From assembly GCA_016169945.1 (NCBI GenBank), contig JADLSH010000343.1, positions 208,088 through 272,087 on the forward strand: a stretch of 64,000 nucleotides of DNA, given 5' to 3'. This DNA comes from Trachythela sp. YZ-2020 (lineage: Eukaryota > Cnidaria > Anthozoa > Malacalcyonacea > Clavulariidae). This document shows positions 25,665 to 34,836 of the stretch, in pieces. The notes under the pieces were generated by a model. The model saw only the letters and a program-made list of their open reading frames with translations. It was not told where the DNA came from and did not search any database. Position numbers and translations under genes: made by a program. The stretch's first letter is position 1; every line of letters begins with the position of its first letter.

Positions 25665-26843
25665 TTAATCTGTCATGTTTATAAGATAGATAATTAAGCC
25701 TGTCCCCAACAAAAGAGCGATCACAGCGATCCATAATGCAAAATCATAAACACCTGTTTTTTCTGCGATTATTCCAGAAATGGCTGGAGCAGTAATCTGT
25801 GCGATACCATAGCTTATAGTAAATTTCCCCATCAACTTCGCCGGTTTGCCCGGATAAAATCTACCCGCCATTGTTAAGACTAAACTGACAATACCAATAA
25901 ATGTTCCGCCGTATAATCCAGCACTGAAGATCGTCACCCACAAGCTATCGTTCAGCAAAGGCAACATCACACCTACGATCTGAAGCGAGTAAGCCAATAG
26001 CAGTGATTTTAACTCACCGATACGACGCGCAATGAAATCCCAAACAATACAAGCCGGCGCTGCAACCACACCGATAATAAGAAATGCCAGCCAACCATTC
26101 CCCTGTAATGAAGGTTGTCGTTCAACAATCGTCACGATAAATGTCGCGCTGATCACATAGCCCACACCTGCGCAAAAGTAAGCCGCCATCATCAAGCGAA
26201 CAAATTTTTTCGAAGGAGGATTGTCATTAAGGGAATCACCAGAATGGGTGACGTTAGCATTTTGCGCAGTAGTTTGATGAGGTCTGGGTAACCACCGCCA
26301 GGCAGGAATCAAAATAACGACGCCCAACAGAGAAAGAATGATCCACTGCTCACGCCAGTCGAAATAAGTTTCTAATAAATGGACTGAGATCGCAGCAAAG
26401 GCAATACCCAAACCTGCGCCACTAAAATGAATGCCCAGCTCACTGCGAAAGTTATTCCGTAATAGCCAGTTCATAATTAAACCTGATCCCAGGAGTAAAC
26501 CAGCGGCGCTACTTAAACCGGAAAAAAAACGCAAGACTGACCAGAGCAACATATTCTCAGTAAATGCCATGCCCGCAGTGGTGATCACCGCGAGAATCAA
26601 CCCGAGACGATAGAGAAAATCTTTAGTATGTAAATCACTCACACTGGCTGCGATCAGAGCACCTAATAAATATCCCAGGTAATTATTAGTTGCTAACCAA
26701 CCACCACTGGCATCATTCAGCCAGGTCTGCGATTGCATAATCGGCAGTAAGGGAGTGTAGGCAAAACGCGCAATCCCCATTGTCAGGATCAAACTTAGAA
26801 TGCCCGCCCCAAGGACTTTATATCGTTCAGATGCGTTATTCAT
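25665..26843 (-). CDS. YbfB/YjiJ-family MFS transporter
   Basis: A 392-residue major facilitator protein with 12 predicted helices. The opening GAGILSLILTMGIARFAYTPLLP and NNYLGYLLGALIAA are characteristic of the YbfB/YjiJ group, members of which export or import small organic compounds of mostly unknown identity. The ATG is only 10 bases from the edge of the fold-back element at 26854-27014, so the element lies in the 5' untranslated region or promoter. Confidence 0.87.
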   Translation of the reverse strand: MNNASERYKVLGAGILSLILTMGIARFAYTPLLPIMQSQTWLNDASGGWLATNNYLGYLLGALIAASVSDLHTKDFLYRLGLILAVITTAGMAFTENMLLWSVLRFFSGLSSAAGLLLGSGLIMNWLLRNNFRSELGIHFSGAGLGIAFAAISVHLLETYFDWREQWIILSLLGVVILIPAWRWLPRPHQTTAQNANVTHSGDSLNDNPPSKKFVRLMMAAYFCAGVGYVISATFIVTIVERQPSLQGNGWLAFLIIGVVAAPACIVWDFIARRIGELKSLLLAYSLQIVGVMLPLLNDSLWVTIFSAGLYGGTFIGIVSLVLTMAGRFYPGKPAKLMGKFTISYGIAQITAPAISGIIAEKTGVYDFALWIAVIALLLGTGLIIYLINMTD

Positions 26844-26853
26844 TTCAGTTGAG

Positions 26854-27014
26854 TATACCCGTGATACTTGGAAATGCGTCTTTTAGAGTGCGTCCATTTT
26901 CATTCAGGGCAAGGCGCGCCGATGCGCATGGTCGCTCCCTGCAAAGAGGCGCAACGCGGCCATGGATGAAAAGGGGCGTGCTATAAATACGCATTTCCAA
27001 GTATCACGGGTATA
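26854..27014. mobile_element. Fold-back element (MITE-like) with perfect 25-bp terminal inverted repeats
   Basis: The left end TATACCCGTGATACTTGG + AAATGCG (26854-26878) is the exact complement of the right end (26990-27014). Inside, further imperfect complementarity continues (for example GTCCATTTTCATTCA against ATGGATGAAAAGGGG). No open frame. The termini resemble those of the 266-bp element at 52198-52463 (TATACCC.....ACTTGGAAATGC). It sits between the MFS gene and the DAHP synthase gene, which are divergent. Confidence 0.85.
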
Positions 27015-27109
27015 TACCTGACGTAATTTCTTGAATTTTCTCGTAACCACGTAAACGTGATAAAAATATTGCATAATTAGTCTTTGATTAATTTAGAGTG
27101 GAGTTAGTT

Positions 27110-28489
27110 TTGACAACACAATGGTCTCCAGACAGTTGGCGTAGTAAACCGGTTAAGCAAATTCCGGATTATCCTGATCAAGCTCATCTGGATCAGGTCG
27201 AACAGGAATTGGCGGCGTTCCCTCCGTTAATTTTTGCTGGTGAAGCACGCAGTCTCAAAGAGCAACTCAAAGATGCCTGCGAGGGTCGAGCTTTTCTCTT
27301 GCAAGGTGGAGATTGCGCAGAAAGTTTTGCTGAATATCATGCTGATAATATTCGCGATACGTTTAAAGTAATTCTGCAAATGTCAGTTGTTCTGACCTAT
27401 GCCGCTGCCTGCCCGATCATCAAAGTGGGTCGACTGGCTGGACAATTTGCCAAACCTAGAAGCCAGCCTTTCGAAGAGATTGATGGCGCAAAGTTAAATT
27501 CTTATTATGGCGATATTATTAATGGGATTAATTTTGATAAGCAGGAAAGAGTCCCCGATCCGCGACGCCAATTAACAGCCTATAGCCAAGCTGCTGCGAC
27601 CCTCAATTTATTACGCGCTTTTGCCCAAGGTGGTTATGCTAATCTGGAATCTATACACAAATGGAACCTGGATTTCGTCACTCAAAGCCACGCAGGCCAG
27701 ATCAGCCAAGTCAGCAAGGCTAGTGAGGAATATAAACTGCTGACCGATCAGATCACGCAATGTCTGGATTTTATGAAAGCCTGTGGCATAAATGCAGAGA
27801 ATACGCATCAGCTACAAGGAACCGATTTTTTTACATCGCATGAAGCCTTATTACTCGGCTATGAACAAGCCATGACGCGCATTGATTCGACCACGGGTGA
27901 CTGGTATGACACATCAGCGCATTTACTCTGGTGTGGTGAACGAACTCGAGATCTGGATGGTGCGCATATTGAATTTCTCAGCGGTATTTCTAATCCTGTC
28001 GGCTGTAAAATTGGTCCGACAATATCAACCGATGAATTATTACGCCTGGCCGATAAACTCAACCCAGCTAACGATGCCGGACGTCTAACTTTGATCACTC
28101 GCTTTGGTGCCGATCAGGTTGAAGAAGCATTACCTAAGCTTATTCGCGCAATCAAATCTGAAGGAAGAAATGTTGTCTGGTCATGTGATCCCATGCATGC
28201 CAACACCATCAAAACAAACAACGGCTATAAAACACGGCCATTCGATATGGTTCTAAAAGAGCTGGCTCAAGTGTTTGCTTGCCACCGATCAGAAGGTAGT
28301 TATTGTGGCGGTATTCATCTGGAATTGACGGGGAAAAACGTCACTGAATGCACAGGCGGAAACATTGCCATTTCTGAAGAGGAACTGGCTGACCGTTACC
28401 ACACGCATTGCGATCCACGCTTGAATGCTGATCAGTCTATTGAGCTCGCTTTTCAGCTTGCGAATAATATAAACAAAGAACGAACTTGA
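27110..28489 (+). CDS. Class II 3-deoxy-D-arabino-heptulosonate 7-phosphate synthase
   Basis: A ~459-residue enzyme of the plant/actinobacterial class II (AroAII) type, which condenses phosphoenolpyruvate and erythrose 4-phosphate at the entry to aromatic amino-acid synthesis. Landmarks: [10 protein letters not shown] near the N-terminus, [12 protein letters not shown] with the metal Cys, [38 protein letters not shown], and GGIHLELTG...VTEC. The start is taken as the TTG at 27110 because GGAG lies 7-8 bases before it and family members begin with a few residues before WSP; GTG at 27098 would add four residues. Confidence 0.93.
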   Translation: MTTQWSPDSWRSKPVKQIPDYPDQAHLDQVEQELAAFPPLIFAGEARSLKEQLKDACEGRAFLLQGGDCAESFAEYHADNIRDTFKVILQMSVVLTYAAACPIIKVGRLAGQFAKPRSQPFEEIDGAKLNSYYGDIINGINFDKQERVPDPRRQLTAYSQAAATLNLLRAFAQGGYANLESIHKWNLDFVTQSHAGQISQVSKASEEYKLLTDQITQCLDFMKACGINAENTHQLQGTDFFTSHEALLLGYEQAMTRIDSTTGDWYDTSAHLLWCGERTRDLDGAHIEFLSGISNPVGCKIGPTISTDELLRLADKLNPANDAGRLTLITRFGADQVEEALPKLIRAIKSEGRNVVWSCDPMHANTIKTNNGYKTRPFDMVLKELAQVFACHRSEGSYCGGIHLELTGKNVTECTGGNIAISEEELADRYHTHCDPRLNADQSIELAFQLANNINKERT

Positions 28490-28521
28490 GCAGCATGTTA
28501 CCTCTTTGTTAAGCACCCGAT

Positions 28522-29352
28522 ATGAAAATGAATGGCCCAATAGAAACGATAGAAAAAATAGAAAATACCTTCTCTGGAATACAAAGACCTACGTGTTCAT
28601 TACGACAGTTTCAACTGACCGATTTAATGGGGCTGACTAAAGAAACAGCAGATGAAGAATGGAAAAAAGCGGGAGAGAACAGAGTTGACTCCGATTGGAA
28701 AGAAATCCCCGACGACGAATTAGAAGAATGCGGGGTTGTTCTGTCGCACATGGAGCCAGAAGAATATATTTATTATCTACCGGCTTACATTAGATATTCC
28801 CTAAAGAACATCGGCAAGTCGGTAATAGAGTCACAGATTATCTTAGACACTGTGTTCTCGTTATCTCCGAGTAAAACAGATACTAGTCGTTGCCATTCTG
28901 TTTCTAATCAATTGTCTTTGGTAACCGTAGAACAGAAAAAAATAATTATAGAATTTCTTAAATTTTTGGCTAACAATGCGAACGATTATGAGAGGTCTGA
29001 TGCTAGAGTGGCTCTAGATAGATATTGGTTAACCGATGAGACTCTTAACAAATTATTATGCAATTCGAGAGATACGAACAATATAGCCACATCATCGACT
29101 GAAGAAGGTTTAGATTTTGCGTTTAACCTCATCATTCCGATCATTGCCGAGACTGGCCAGGAAAATGCACCGCAAGCTCAAAAGCTGTTATCTCAAGTAT
29201 CAGATTATGTAAGTCTTCGGTATGCTGGAGAACTTCAATTAGCGTATGAGGGGCTACTTAGTTTTGAGCAGTTGGGCAACGGCAAGTCTAAAGACCGGCT
29301 AAATCAATTTCATAAACAACTAAATTGGCTCAGTAGTGAACTGGAAAATTAA
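28522..29352 (+). CDS. DUF6714-like protein of unknown function
   Basis: A 276-residue cytoplasmic protein. The segment WKEIPDDELEECGVVLSHMEPEEYIYYLPAYIRYSL (about 58-93) matches the DUF6714 core of W-x-x-I-P, then FhxPE-x-a-YYLPAYhRYSL, followed by a typical SLVTVEQKKIIIEFLKFL. The family is of unknown function and often found in accessory regions. The ~95-residue C-terminal part (from about 180) has no recognisable fold to me. It has no good Shine-Dalgarno and starts 32 bases after the DAHP synthase. Confidence 0.7.
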   Translation: MKMNGPIETIEKIENTFSGIQRPTCSLRQFQLTDLMGLTKETADEEWKKAGENRVDSDWKEIPDDELEECGVVLSHMEPEEYIYYLPAYIRYSLKNIGKSVIESQIILDTVFSLSPSKTDTSRCHSVSNQLSLVTVEQKKIIIEFLKFLANNANDYERSDARVALDRYWLTDETLNKLLCNSRDTNNIATSSTEEGLDFAFNLIIPIIAETGQENAPQAQKLLSQVSDYVSLRYAGELQLAYEGLLSFEQLGNGKSKDRLNQFHKQLNWLSSELEN

Positions 29353-29403
29353 ATGCATAACCATACGCATCAGTCGGACTTGGTAAAGCCACGGTGCTTA
29401 GCG

Positions 29404-30303
29404 TTATGAGCCATTCTTCACGACTTTGATCAACTCACCCAACATTTTAAAATCCCCATCCTGCGCACTATTTTTCCGCCAGACTAGGGCGATCTCTCTG
29501 TAGCTTTCTTCATTCAACGGATAAGTTTTAATCTCAGTATTTTCTAAAAGAGCTGAATTAAGAGCCATCTCGGGAATAAATGTGATCCCCAGATCAGCAC
29601 TGATCATATGCAGTAGCGTATAGAGACTGGTCGCAGCAAATTGATTAACTTTGTCCGAGCTTTTTAGCGTGCAAGCAGAAAGAGTATGTTCTCTTAAACA
29701 ATGATCGTCTTCGAGTAAAAATACACTACCATCTTCTAAATCCTCAACCTCGTAGTGTTTTGGATTAACCAGCTTCGTCTTCTTGCTACAGGCTAGGTGA
29801 AAATTATCTTTATATAGAGACATCACTTGCAGGTTTTTTAACTCATAAGGTAATGCGATCAGAATGACATCCAATTCTCCACGAGCGAGATCTTCCAGTA
29901 AAACTTCCGTAAAACGTTCCTTACAGTAGAGTTTTAAATGCGGGTAGTCCTGTTTAATTTGGCTGAAGATTTTCGGCAAAATAAACGGTGCGATTGTCGG
30001 GATCACGCCCATCGTAATACGCTTATTAAGCGGGTTCTGTTGTTCTTCCAGATTGCTCATCAGGTTATCCAGATCCTTAATACAGATCCGGGCATTACTG
30101 GTCACAAGCTTGCCGACTGATGTCATGGTGACGGACTTATTCGTTCGATCAACTAATTGCACACCGAGCAATGATTCCAGCTCTCTGATCGCCGCACTGA
30201 ATGCAGACTGTGAGACATAGCAATGCTCTGCCGCCTTTCCAAAGTGTAAGCTCTCTTCTAGCGCGACCAGATAACGTAGCTGTTTCACTGTTGGGTAATT
30301 CAT
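29404..30303 (-). CDS. oxyR: OxyR peroxide-sensing LysR-type regulator
   Basis: A 299-residue LysR regulator whose redox cysteines are present as DHCLREHTLSAC: Cys202 and Cys211, with the same 9-residue spacing as the E. coli disulfide pair Cys199/Cys208. The N-terminal winged HTH (TVKQLRYLVALEESLHFGKAA, SQSAFSAAIRELE) and the periplasmic-binding-like effector domain are complete. It is divergent to the catalase gene, its expected target, with a 131-base shared promoter region. Confidence 0.94.
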   Translation of the reverse strand: MNYPTVKQLRYLVALEESLHFGKAAEHCYVSQSAFSAAIRELESLLGVQLVDRTNKSVTMTSVGKLVTSNARICIKDLDNLMSNLEEQQNPLNKRITMGVIPTIAPFILPKIFSQIKQDYPHLKLYCKERFTEVLLEDLARGELDVILIALPYELKNLQVMSLYKDNFHLACSKKTKLVNPKHYEVEDLEDGSVFLLEDDHCLREHTLSACTLKSSDKVNQFAATSLYTLLHMISADLGITFIPEMALNSALLENTEIKTYPLNEESYREIALVWRKNSAQDGDFKMLGELIKVVKNGS

Positions 30304-30434
30304 ATACTCACCTCACCTTATCGACCTATAAAATAGCATGTTATGACAAAAACAATCCATTATACAGTCAGAAAGAGGGTCAGCTATACTTCTTCTCGAA
30401 CAAACAATTTGACAAAAAAATGAGGAGACATCTA
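30304..30434. promoter_or_regulatory. Divergent oxyR-catalase promoter region
   Basis: This 131-base gap is AT-rich (ATAAAATAG, TTATGAC, TTATACAG) and contains GAGGAG as the catalase ribosome binding site. OxyR would be expected to bind here; I cannot place a convincing full four-element OxyR site by eye. Confidence 0.5.
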
Positions 30435-31898
30435 ATGAGTAAGCAGACATTGACTACATCAGCAGGCGCACCCATCGCTGATGACAATACCAGTATTACG
30501 GCTGGCGCCAGAGGGCCAATGACCTTCGATAATCATCAGGTCTTTGAAAAACTCGCACACTTTAATCGTGAACGAATTCCAGAACGCGTAGTGCATGCTC
30601 GCGGTACTGGCGCCTATGGCTCATTCACTTTAAGCAAGTCGTTAACTGATCACACTATCGCTAATTTTTTACAGAATGTGGGGCAAAAAACAGATGTATT
30701 CCTGCGCTTTTCTACCGTAGGTGGTGGGCAGGATTCCAGTGATTACGCACGTGATCCTCGTGGCTTTGCAGTGAAATTTTACACCGATGAAGGCAACTTC
30801 GATTTGGTGGGAAATAATACACCGGTATTCTTTATCAATGATCCAAGCAAATTCCCTGACTTCGTTCATTCGCAGAAAAAGAATCCCAGAACCAACCTGC
30901 CTGATCCGGCAGCAATGTTTGAGTATTGGGCAAGCCACCCGCAATCGCTGCATCAAATGACGATTTTGATGTCTGATCGCGGCATCCCCTATTCTCATCG
31001 CCATATGCATGGGTTTGGTTCGCATACTTTGAGCTTTTGGAATCAACAAGGAGAACGCTTCTGGGTTAAGTGGCATTTGAAAACTAACCAGGGAATTAAA
31101 TGTCTCACCGGTGATGAAGCGGCTGGTATGCCTCCCTTCGGAGCTCAGCAAGATCTGATCGAAGCGATTGATAATGGCGACTTCCCCAGTTGGACAGTTA
31201 AGTTACAGATCATGACCGAAGCAGAAGCTAGTAACTATGCGATTAATCCTTTTGATCTGACTAAGATCTGGCCACATAGTGATTTCCCTTTGATCGAAGT
31301 TGGTCAGCTTGAATTGAATCGCAATGTAGAAAATTACTTTGCTGAAACGGAACAAGCTGCGTTTGCACCGAATAATCTCGTACCTGGTATTGGCGCGTCT
31401 CCTGATAAGGTTTTGCAGGCGAGATTATTCGCCTATCAGGATGCTCACCGTTACAGGATTGGTGCTAACCACAATCAGTTGCCAGTGAATGCGCCTAAGT
31501 GCCCGGTGAATCATTACCAACGTGATGGTGCGATGGCAGGTGGATGTCCAGTCAATGGTGGGGCAAACAATCAGGGTAGTGGCGTTAACTTCTATCCAAA
31601 TGACCGCATTAACGAAGGCGCACCTGCACCACAACCTTCTGTAGCTGCACCGCCTATGCCGATTCTGGAAGATGCCTGGATCAAGGCTTACGATGTATCA
31701 GAAGACGATTATTCAAGTCAGGCAGGAGAACTGTTCCGCTTGATGAGTGAAGATCAGAAACAGCAACTGGCCAACAATATTGCTGGCGGATTAGTAGCCG
31801 CTTCGGAATCTGTACAGGAACGTATGATTTATCAGTTTGTACAGGCTGATCCTGATTATGGAAAGCGTGTTGCGGATGCGGTTAAGGCATTGGCTTAA
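30435..31898 (+). CDS. Monofunctional haem catalase
   Basis: A 487-residue catalase that disproportionates H2O2. The start ATG at 30435 has GAGGAG at 5-9 bases; the frame extends upstream to 30201 but that overlaps oxyR. Active-site residues: His54 in RVVHARGTGAYG, Asn127 in NFDLVGNNTP, and the proximal haem Tyr334 in LFAYQDAHRYRIG. The length fits small-subunit clade III catalases. It is divergent to oxyR, its likely regulator, and followed by inverted repeats. Confidence 0.95.
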   Translation: MSKQTLTTSAGAPIADDNTSITAGARGPMTFDNHQVFEKLAHFNRERIPERVVHARGTGAYGSFTLSKSLTDHTIANFLQNVGQKTDVFLRFSTVGGGQDSSDYARDPRGFAVKFYTDEGNFDLVGNNTPVFFINDPSKFPDFVHSQKKNPRTNLPDPAAMFEYWASHPQSLHQMTILMSDRGIPYSHRHMHGFGSHTLSFWNQQGERFWVKWHLKTNQGIKCLTGDEAAGMPPFGAQQDLIEAIDNGDFPSWTVKLQIMTEAEASNYAINPFDLTKIWPHSDFPLIEVGQLELNRNVENYFAETEQAAFAPNNLVPGIGASPDKVLQARLFAYQDAHRYRIGANHNQLPVNAPKCPVNHYQRDGAMAGGCPVNGGANNQGSGVNFYPNDRINEGAPAPQPSVAAPPMPILEDAWIKAYDVSEDDYSSQAGELFRLMSEDQKQQLANNIAGGLVAASESVQERMIYQFVQADPDYGKRVADAVKALA

Positions 31899-31918
31899 AA
31901 TATAAACATACCCAGTAA

Positions 31919-32028
31919 AACCTCCCCCTTTGGCAAAGGGGGAATGAGGGGGATTTGCGCAATGATCACGCCAGTTGCTCTTAACTGCAAATCTCCCCCA
32001 ACCCCTCTTTGCCAAAGAGGGGAGTTTT
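31919..32028. repeat. Large imperfect palindrome downstream of the catalase gene
   Basis: CCTCCCCCTTTGGCAAAGGG...GGGGGATTTGC (from 31919) is answered by GCAAATCTCCCCC...TTTGCCAAAGAGGGGAG (to about 32024). It contains two smaller hairpins, the second of which (CCCCTCTTTG-C-CAAAGAGGGG, 32002-32022) is followed by AGTTTTTA and could end catalase transcription. Palindromes of this CCTCCCC-TTTG type are dispersed in many proteobacteria. Confidence 0.75.
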
Positions 32029-32104
32029 TAGGTATCTACTTTGTTGCCTTTACCCATCAATGCAATCTCGAGCTAGTTCGTAAGCTTTAATAACTTCGTT
32101 CAAG

Positions 32105-32184
32105 AGATCCTTCCTCCTAACGTCGTCAGGATGACAGGTTATAAAAGTAATATGGCTGTCATCCTGAGCCCATGCGAAGGATCT
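32105..32184. repeat. AGATCCTTC-family fold-back repeat
   Basis: AGATCCTTCCTCCTAACG...CAGGATGACAG (32105-32137) faces CTGTCATCCTGAG...CGAAGGATCT (32156-32184). It is the best-preserved copy of the family seen at 18101, 61419 and near 1131. Confidence 0.8.
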
Positions 32185-32261
32185 AAAGAACAAAGCTAAA
32201 ACCATCAGTCTCTACAAATTTACCTGCTATTCCTTAATCCAGGTCATCCTGGCCCAGTCGC

Positions 32262-34391
32262 TCAAGAAGCTAACGCAACCTCCACTAAATTATCGGAAAA
32301 TGTAGGAGCATGTCCCATATTGACGAACTCAGCAGAGCTGATCACATTGACAGTCCCTTTGTTGAGTTGACTCCAGTAGCCCAGCGTCGCAACAACCAGT
32401 CCCGGTTTTACATCGTCAGTGATCCGCGCTTCACCTTCGAAAGTACCGCGATCATTAAAGACTTTAATCGTGTCACCTTCTTTAATGCCGCGCGTACCTG
32501 CATCCACCGCACTAATCAGAACAAATTGCTCACCCTGCCCTTTAATCTTGTGATCCATATTGGCATAGCAAGAATTCAGAAAACCATGGCTCTTAGGTGA
32601 AATAATATTCAGAGGATACTTCTTCGCCAGTTCCGGATTCGTCTCTGGTGATTCTCTAGATGGAACGTAATCCGGCAAGCTATCCAGATCTTCACCTGGT
32701 TGAAAACCTTCATACATTTGACGGAAAGGTCCGGCTACAAAATTCTTTGCACCTTCAACTTTGAATTCGCATTTGCCCGAAGGTGTCGGAAAGTTACCTT
32801 CTTTGTGCGGCGCACGATTATCTTTTGTACCGACATTTAAGCGTGCGTAACCATGCTCACGTACATAATCCAGATCGATGCCTTCGCAGGCTGGTGCATC
32901 CCAGTCCACAAAGTTTTCCAGACACTCAGAATCAGACCATTTCAGGCGTTCATCGTCATAACCCATGCGTTCAGCAAGGCGACGGAAAATTTCATTATTT
33001 GGGATCGCTTCACCGGGAGATTCCACACATTTGGCGTTATAGGTCAGATATAAATGTCCCCACGAGAGGATCATGTCCTCCATCTCCGCACCCATTGAAG
33101 CGGGCAGGACAATATCGGCATACGAAGCAGTATCGGAAATAAAATGCTCAGCGGAAACCATGAACATATCTTCCTTCATCAGGCCCTTGATAATCTTCTC
33201 ACTTTCCGGTGCTTGAGTGACGGGATTAGAATTCCAGCACATCATTGATTTGATCGGAATGTCCAGATCCATCTCACCAGTCAAAGCCCGGCCAATCTGT
33301 AAATTATTAATCACCCGTGTTCCTTCGGGGATAAGCTCAGGCTGACAGATCACATCGAACTTATAGGGATGTTCCCAGACGGGGAATTGCAGTGCACCAC
33401 CTCCCACATGTCTCCAGGCACCCGTCAAAGCAGGCAACGAAGAGACAGCACGAATGGTTTGGCCACCACCGTAATGCCGCTCTAATGCAACGCCTAATCT
33501 GATCGCTGCGGGTTGTGTCGTGGCAAATTCTCGCGCCAACGTACGAATATCTTCCGCAGAAACGCCAGTGATCTTTTCGGCCCATTCAGGGGTACGATCT
33601 TTCGCACGCTCGGCCAGATCTTCAAAACCGACAGTGTAATTATCCACATAATCCTGATCGACCAGACCCTGCTCGATAATGCTGTTGATCATCGCCATCG
33701 CCAGTGCGCCATCAGTGCCTGGTTTTGGTGCAATATGCCAATCAGCCGCCTTAGCAGTCTTGGAGGCAAAGGCATCAATAACAACCACTTTCGCGCCCGC
33801 CAATTGAGCCTCTCTCACAATATGCCAGTGATGGAGATTCGTACTGATTGAATTACAGGCCCAGATCACAATATATTTAGAGTGGATAAAACTTTCCGGA
33901 TCAACTCCCGCGGTGGGGCCAACGGTCATTAACCAGGCAGTACAAGAACCTTCACCACAAAAAGTACGCTCACATACTGTTGCACCCATGCGATTAAAAA
34001 AGGCATCGCCGCCGTTCAAACCATGCACCAGTCCCTGATGTCCGAGATAACTATAAGGAAGGATCGCTTGCGGGCCATATTCCTGAATGATTGCTTTCCA
34101 CTTTGTTGTAACAGTATCCAGCGCTTCATCCCAGCTGATCCTTTCGAACTCTTTGCTACCTTTAGGACCAGTGCGACGCAGGGGATACAAAACGCGATCG
34201 GGATGATAGTGACGCTTTTCATAATCTTTTAATTTGACGCAAAGACCACCGCGGGTCATGGGGTGGTCGGGGTTACCTTTAACGCCTTTTAGCTTGCCAT
34301 CCTCTACCTCAAATATCATTGAACAGGTATCGGGGCAATCATGCGGACAACCGCCAAAAGCAGTCGTCGTTTTATCCATCTGTGCAGACAT
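32262..34391 (-). CDS. Molybdopterin-dependent oxidoreductase (DMSO-reductase/formate dehydrogenase superfamily)
   Basis: A 709-residue catalytic subunit. The N-terminal [4Fe-4S] cysteines are CPHDCPDTC (15, 19, 23) with a fourth in GGLCVK (51). Next follow the molybdopterin guanine dinucleotide-binding stretches (WACNSISTNLH, CWNSNPVTQ, PASMGAEMEDMI), and the C-terminal MopB domain near FVLISAVDAGTRGI. There is no twin-Arg signal, so it is probably cytoplasmic. The substrate is unknown; no electron-transfer or membrane subunit adjoins it. Start at ATG 34391, where the signal-free N-terminus MSAQMDKT begins. Confidence 0.88.
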   Translation of the reverse strand: MSAQMDKTTTAFGGCPHDCPDTCSMIFEVEDGKLKGVKGNPDHPMTRGGLCVKLKDYEKRHYHPDRVLYPLRRTGPKGSKEFERISWDEALDTVTTKWKAIIQEYGPQAILPYSYLGHQGLVHGLNGGDAFFNRMGATVCERTFCGEGSCTAWLMTVGPTAGVDPESFIHSKYIVIWACNSISTNLHHWHIVREAQLAGAKVVVIDAFASKTAKAADWHIAPKPGTDGALAMAMINSIIEQGLVDQDYVDNYTVGFEDLAERAKDRTPEWAEKITGVSAEDIRTLAREFATTQPAAIRLGVALERHYGGGQTIRAVSSLPALTGAWRHVGGGALQFPVWEHPYKFDVICQPELIPEGTRVINNLQIGRALTGEMDLDIPIKSMMCWNSNPVTQAPESEKIIKGLMKEDMFMVSAEHFISDTASYADIVLPASMGAEMEDMILSWGHLYLTYNAKCVESPGEAIPNNEIFRRLAERMGYDDERLKWSDSECLENFVDWDAPACEGIDLDYVREHGYARLNVGTKDNRAPHKEGNFPTPSGKCEFKVEGAKNFVAGPFRQMYEGFQPGEDLDSLPDYVPSRESPETNPELAKKYPLNIISPKSHGFLNSCYANMDHKIKGQGEQFVLISAVDAGTRGIKEGDTIKVFNDRGTFEGEARITDDVKPGLVVATLGYWSQLNKGTVNVISSAEFVNMGHAPTFSDNLVEVALAS

Positions 34392-34478
34392 AATGACTCT
34401 CCGTCTTACTTTTTTGTTATTGTTTTTTTGTGTTAACCAGTAGTTTTGTATGCGCTATTTTGAACGCTACACTCTTGA

Positions 34479-34660
34479 ATATACTCCTAATACCTCCACG
34501 ATCAATCTGATCAGGAACCAAGCCTGTATTTGAGTGTTTAGTGCCTAGTGAAGAGAGCTAGCTAACTACCTACTACACGTGTAGTTATCTATTTAAAATA
34601 AAAGATGGGAGAAGAACATGCTCTTTGATAGATGTTGTTATCGAGCCTAATCAAAGAGAA
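34479..34660 (+). pseudogene. Decayed duplicate of the fadB promoter and start region
   Basis: The plus-strand block from ATATACTCC (34479) to 34660 aligns with 36764-36930 upstream of and into fadB. It shares ATATACTCC-x-AATACCTC, then CTACAC..GTA-TTATC.-TT-AAA, GGGAGAAGAACATG against CAGGAGAAAAATATG, and the first codons ATG-x-TC-TTT-GA. After that (stop TAA at about 34648) it decays quickly. It includes a 12-bp palindrome CTACACGTGTAG (34573-34584). No coding function remains. Confidence 0.78.
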
Positions 34661-34836
34661 AATTCGAGTTGCACTCAGAGTTTGAATGCACCTTAATCGA
34701 AATTGCACTATATGAATTAAATTCACGCGAACTGTTTTCTAATACTGGCTAATGCTGGCACGTTAACTATTAACGATACTGGTTAATTAATAATAAAATA
34801 ACGGAGAAATATTATCGGGAGGGGAACAGATCCAGA
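34661..34836. other. AT-rich spacer before the flavoprotein gene
   Basis: The remaining ~180 bases of the 445-base gap are AT-rich without a recognisable gene. They may be further decayed sequence from the fadB duplicate. Confidence 0.4.

Noticed and set aside
34573..34584. CTACACGTGTAG palindrome as an operator
   Set aside because: It lies in the decayed fadB leader copy, and the true leader has only CTACACTAGTA at this place, so a conserved operator is not supported.
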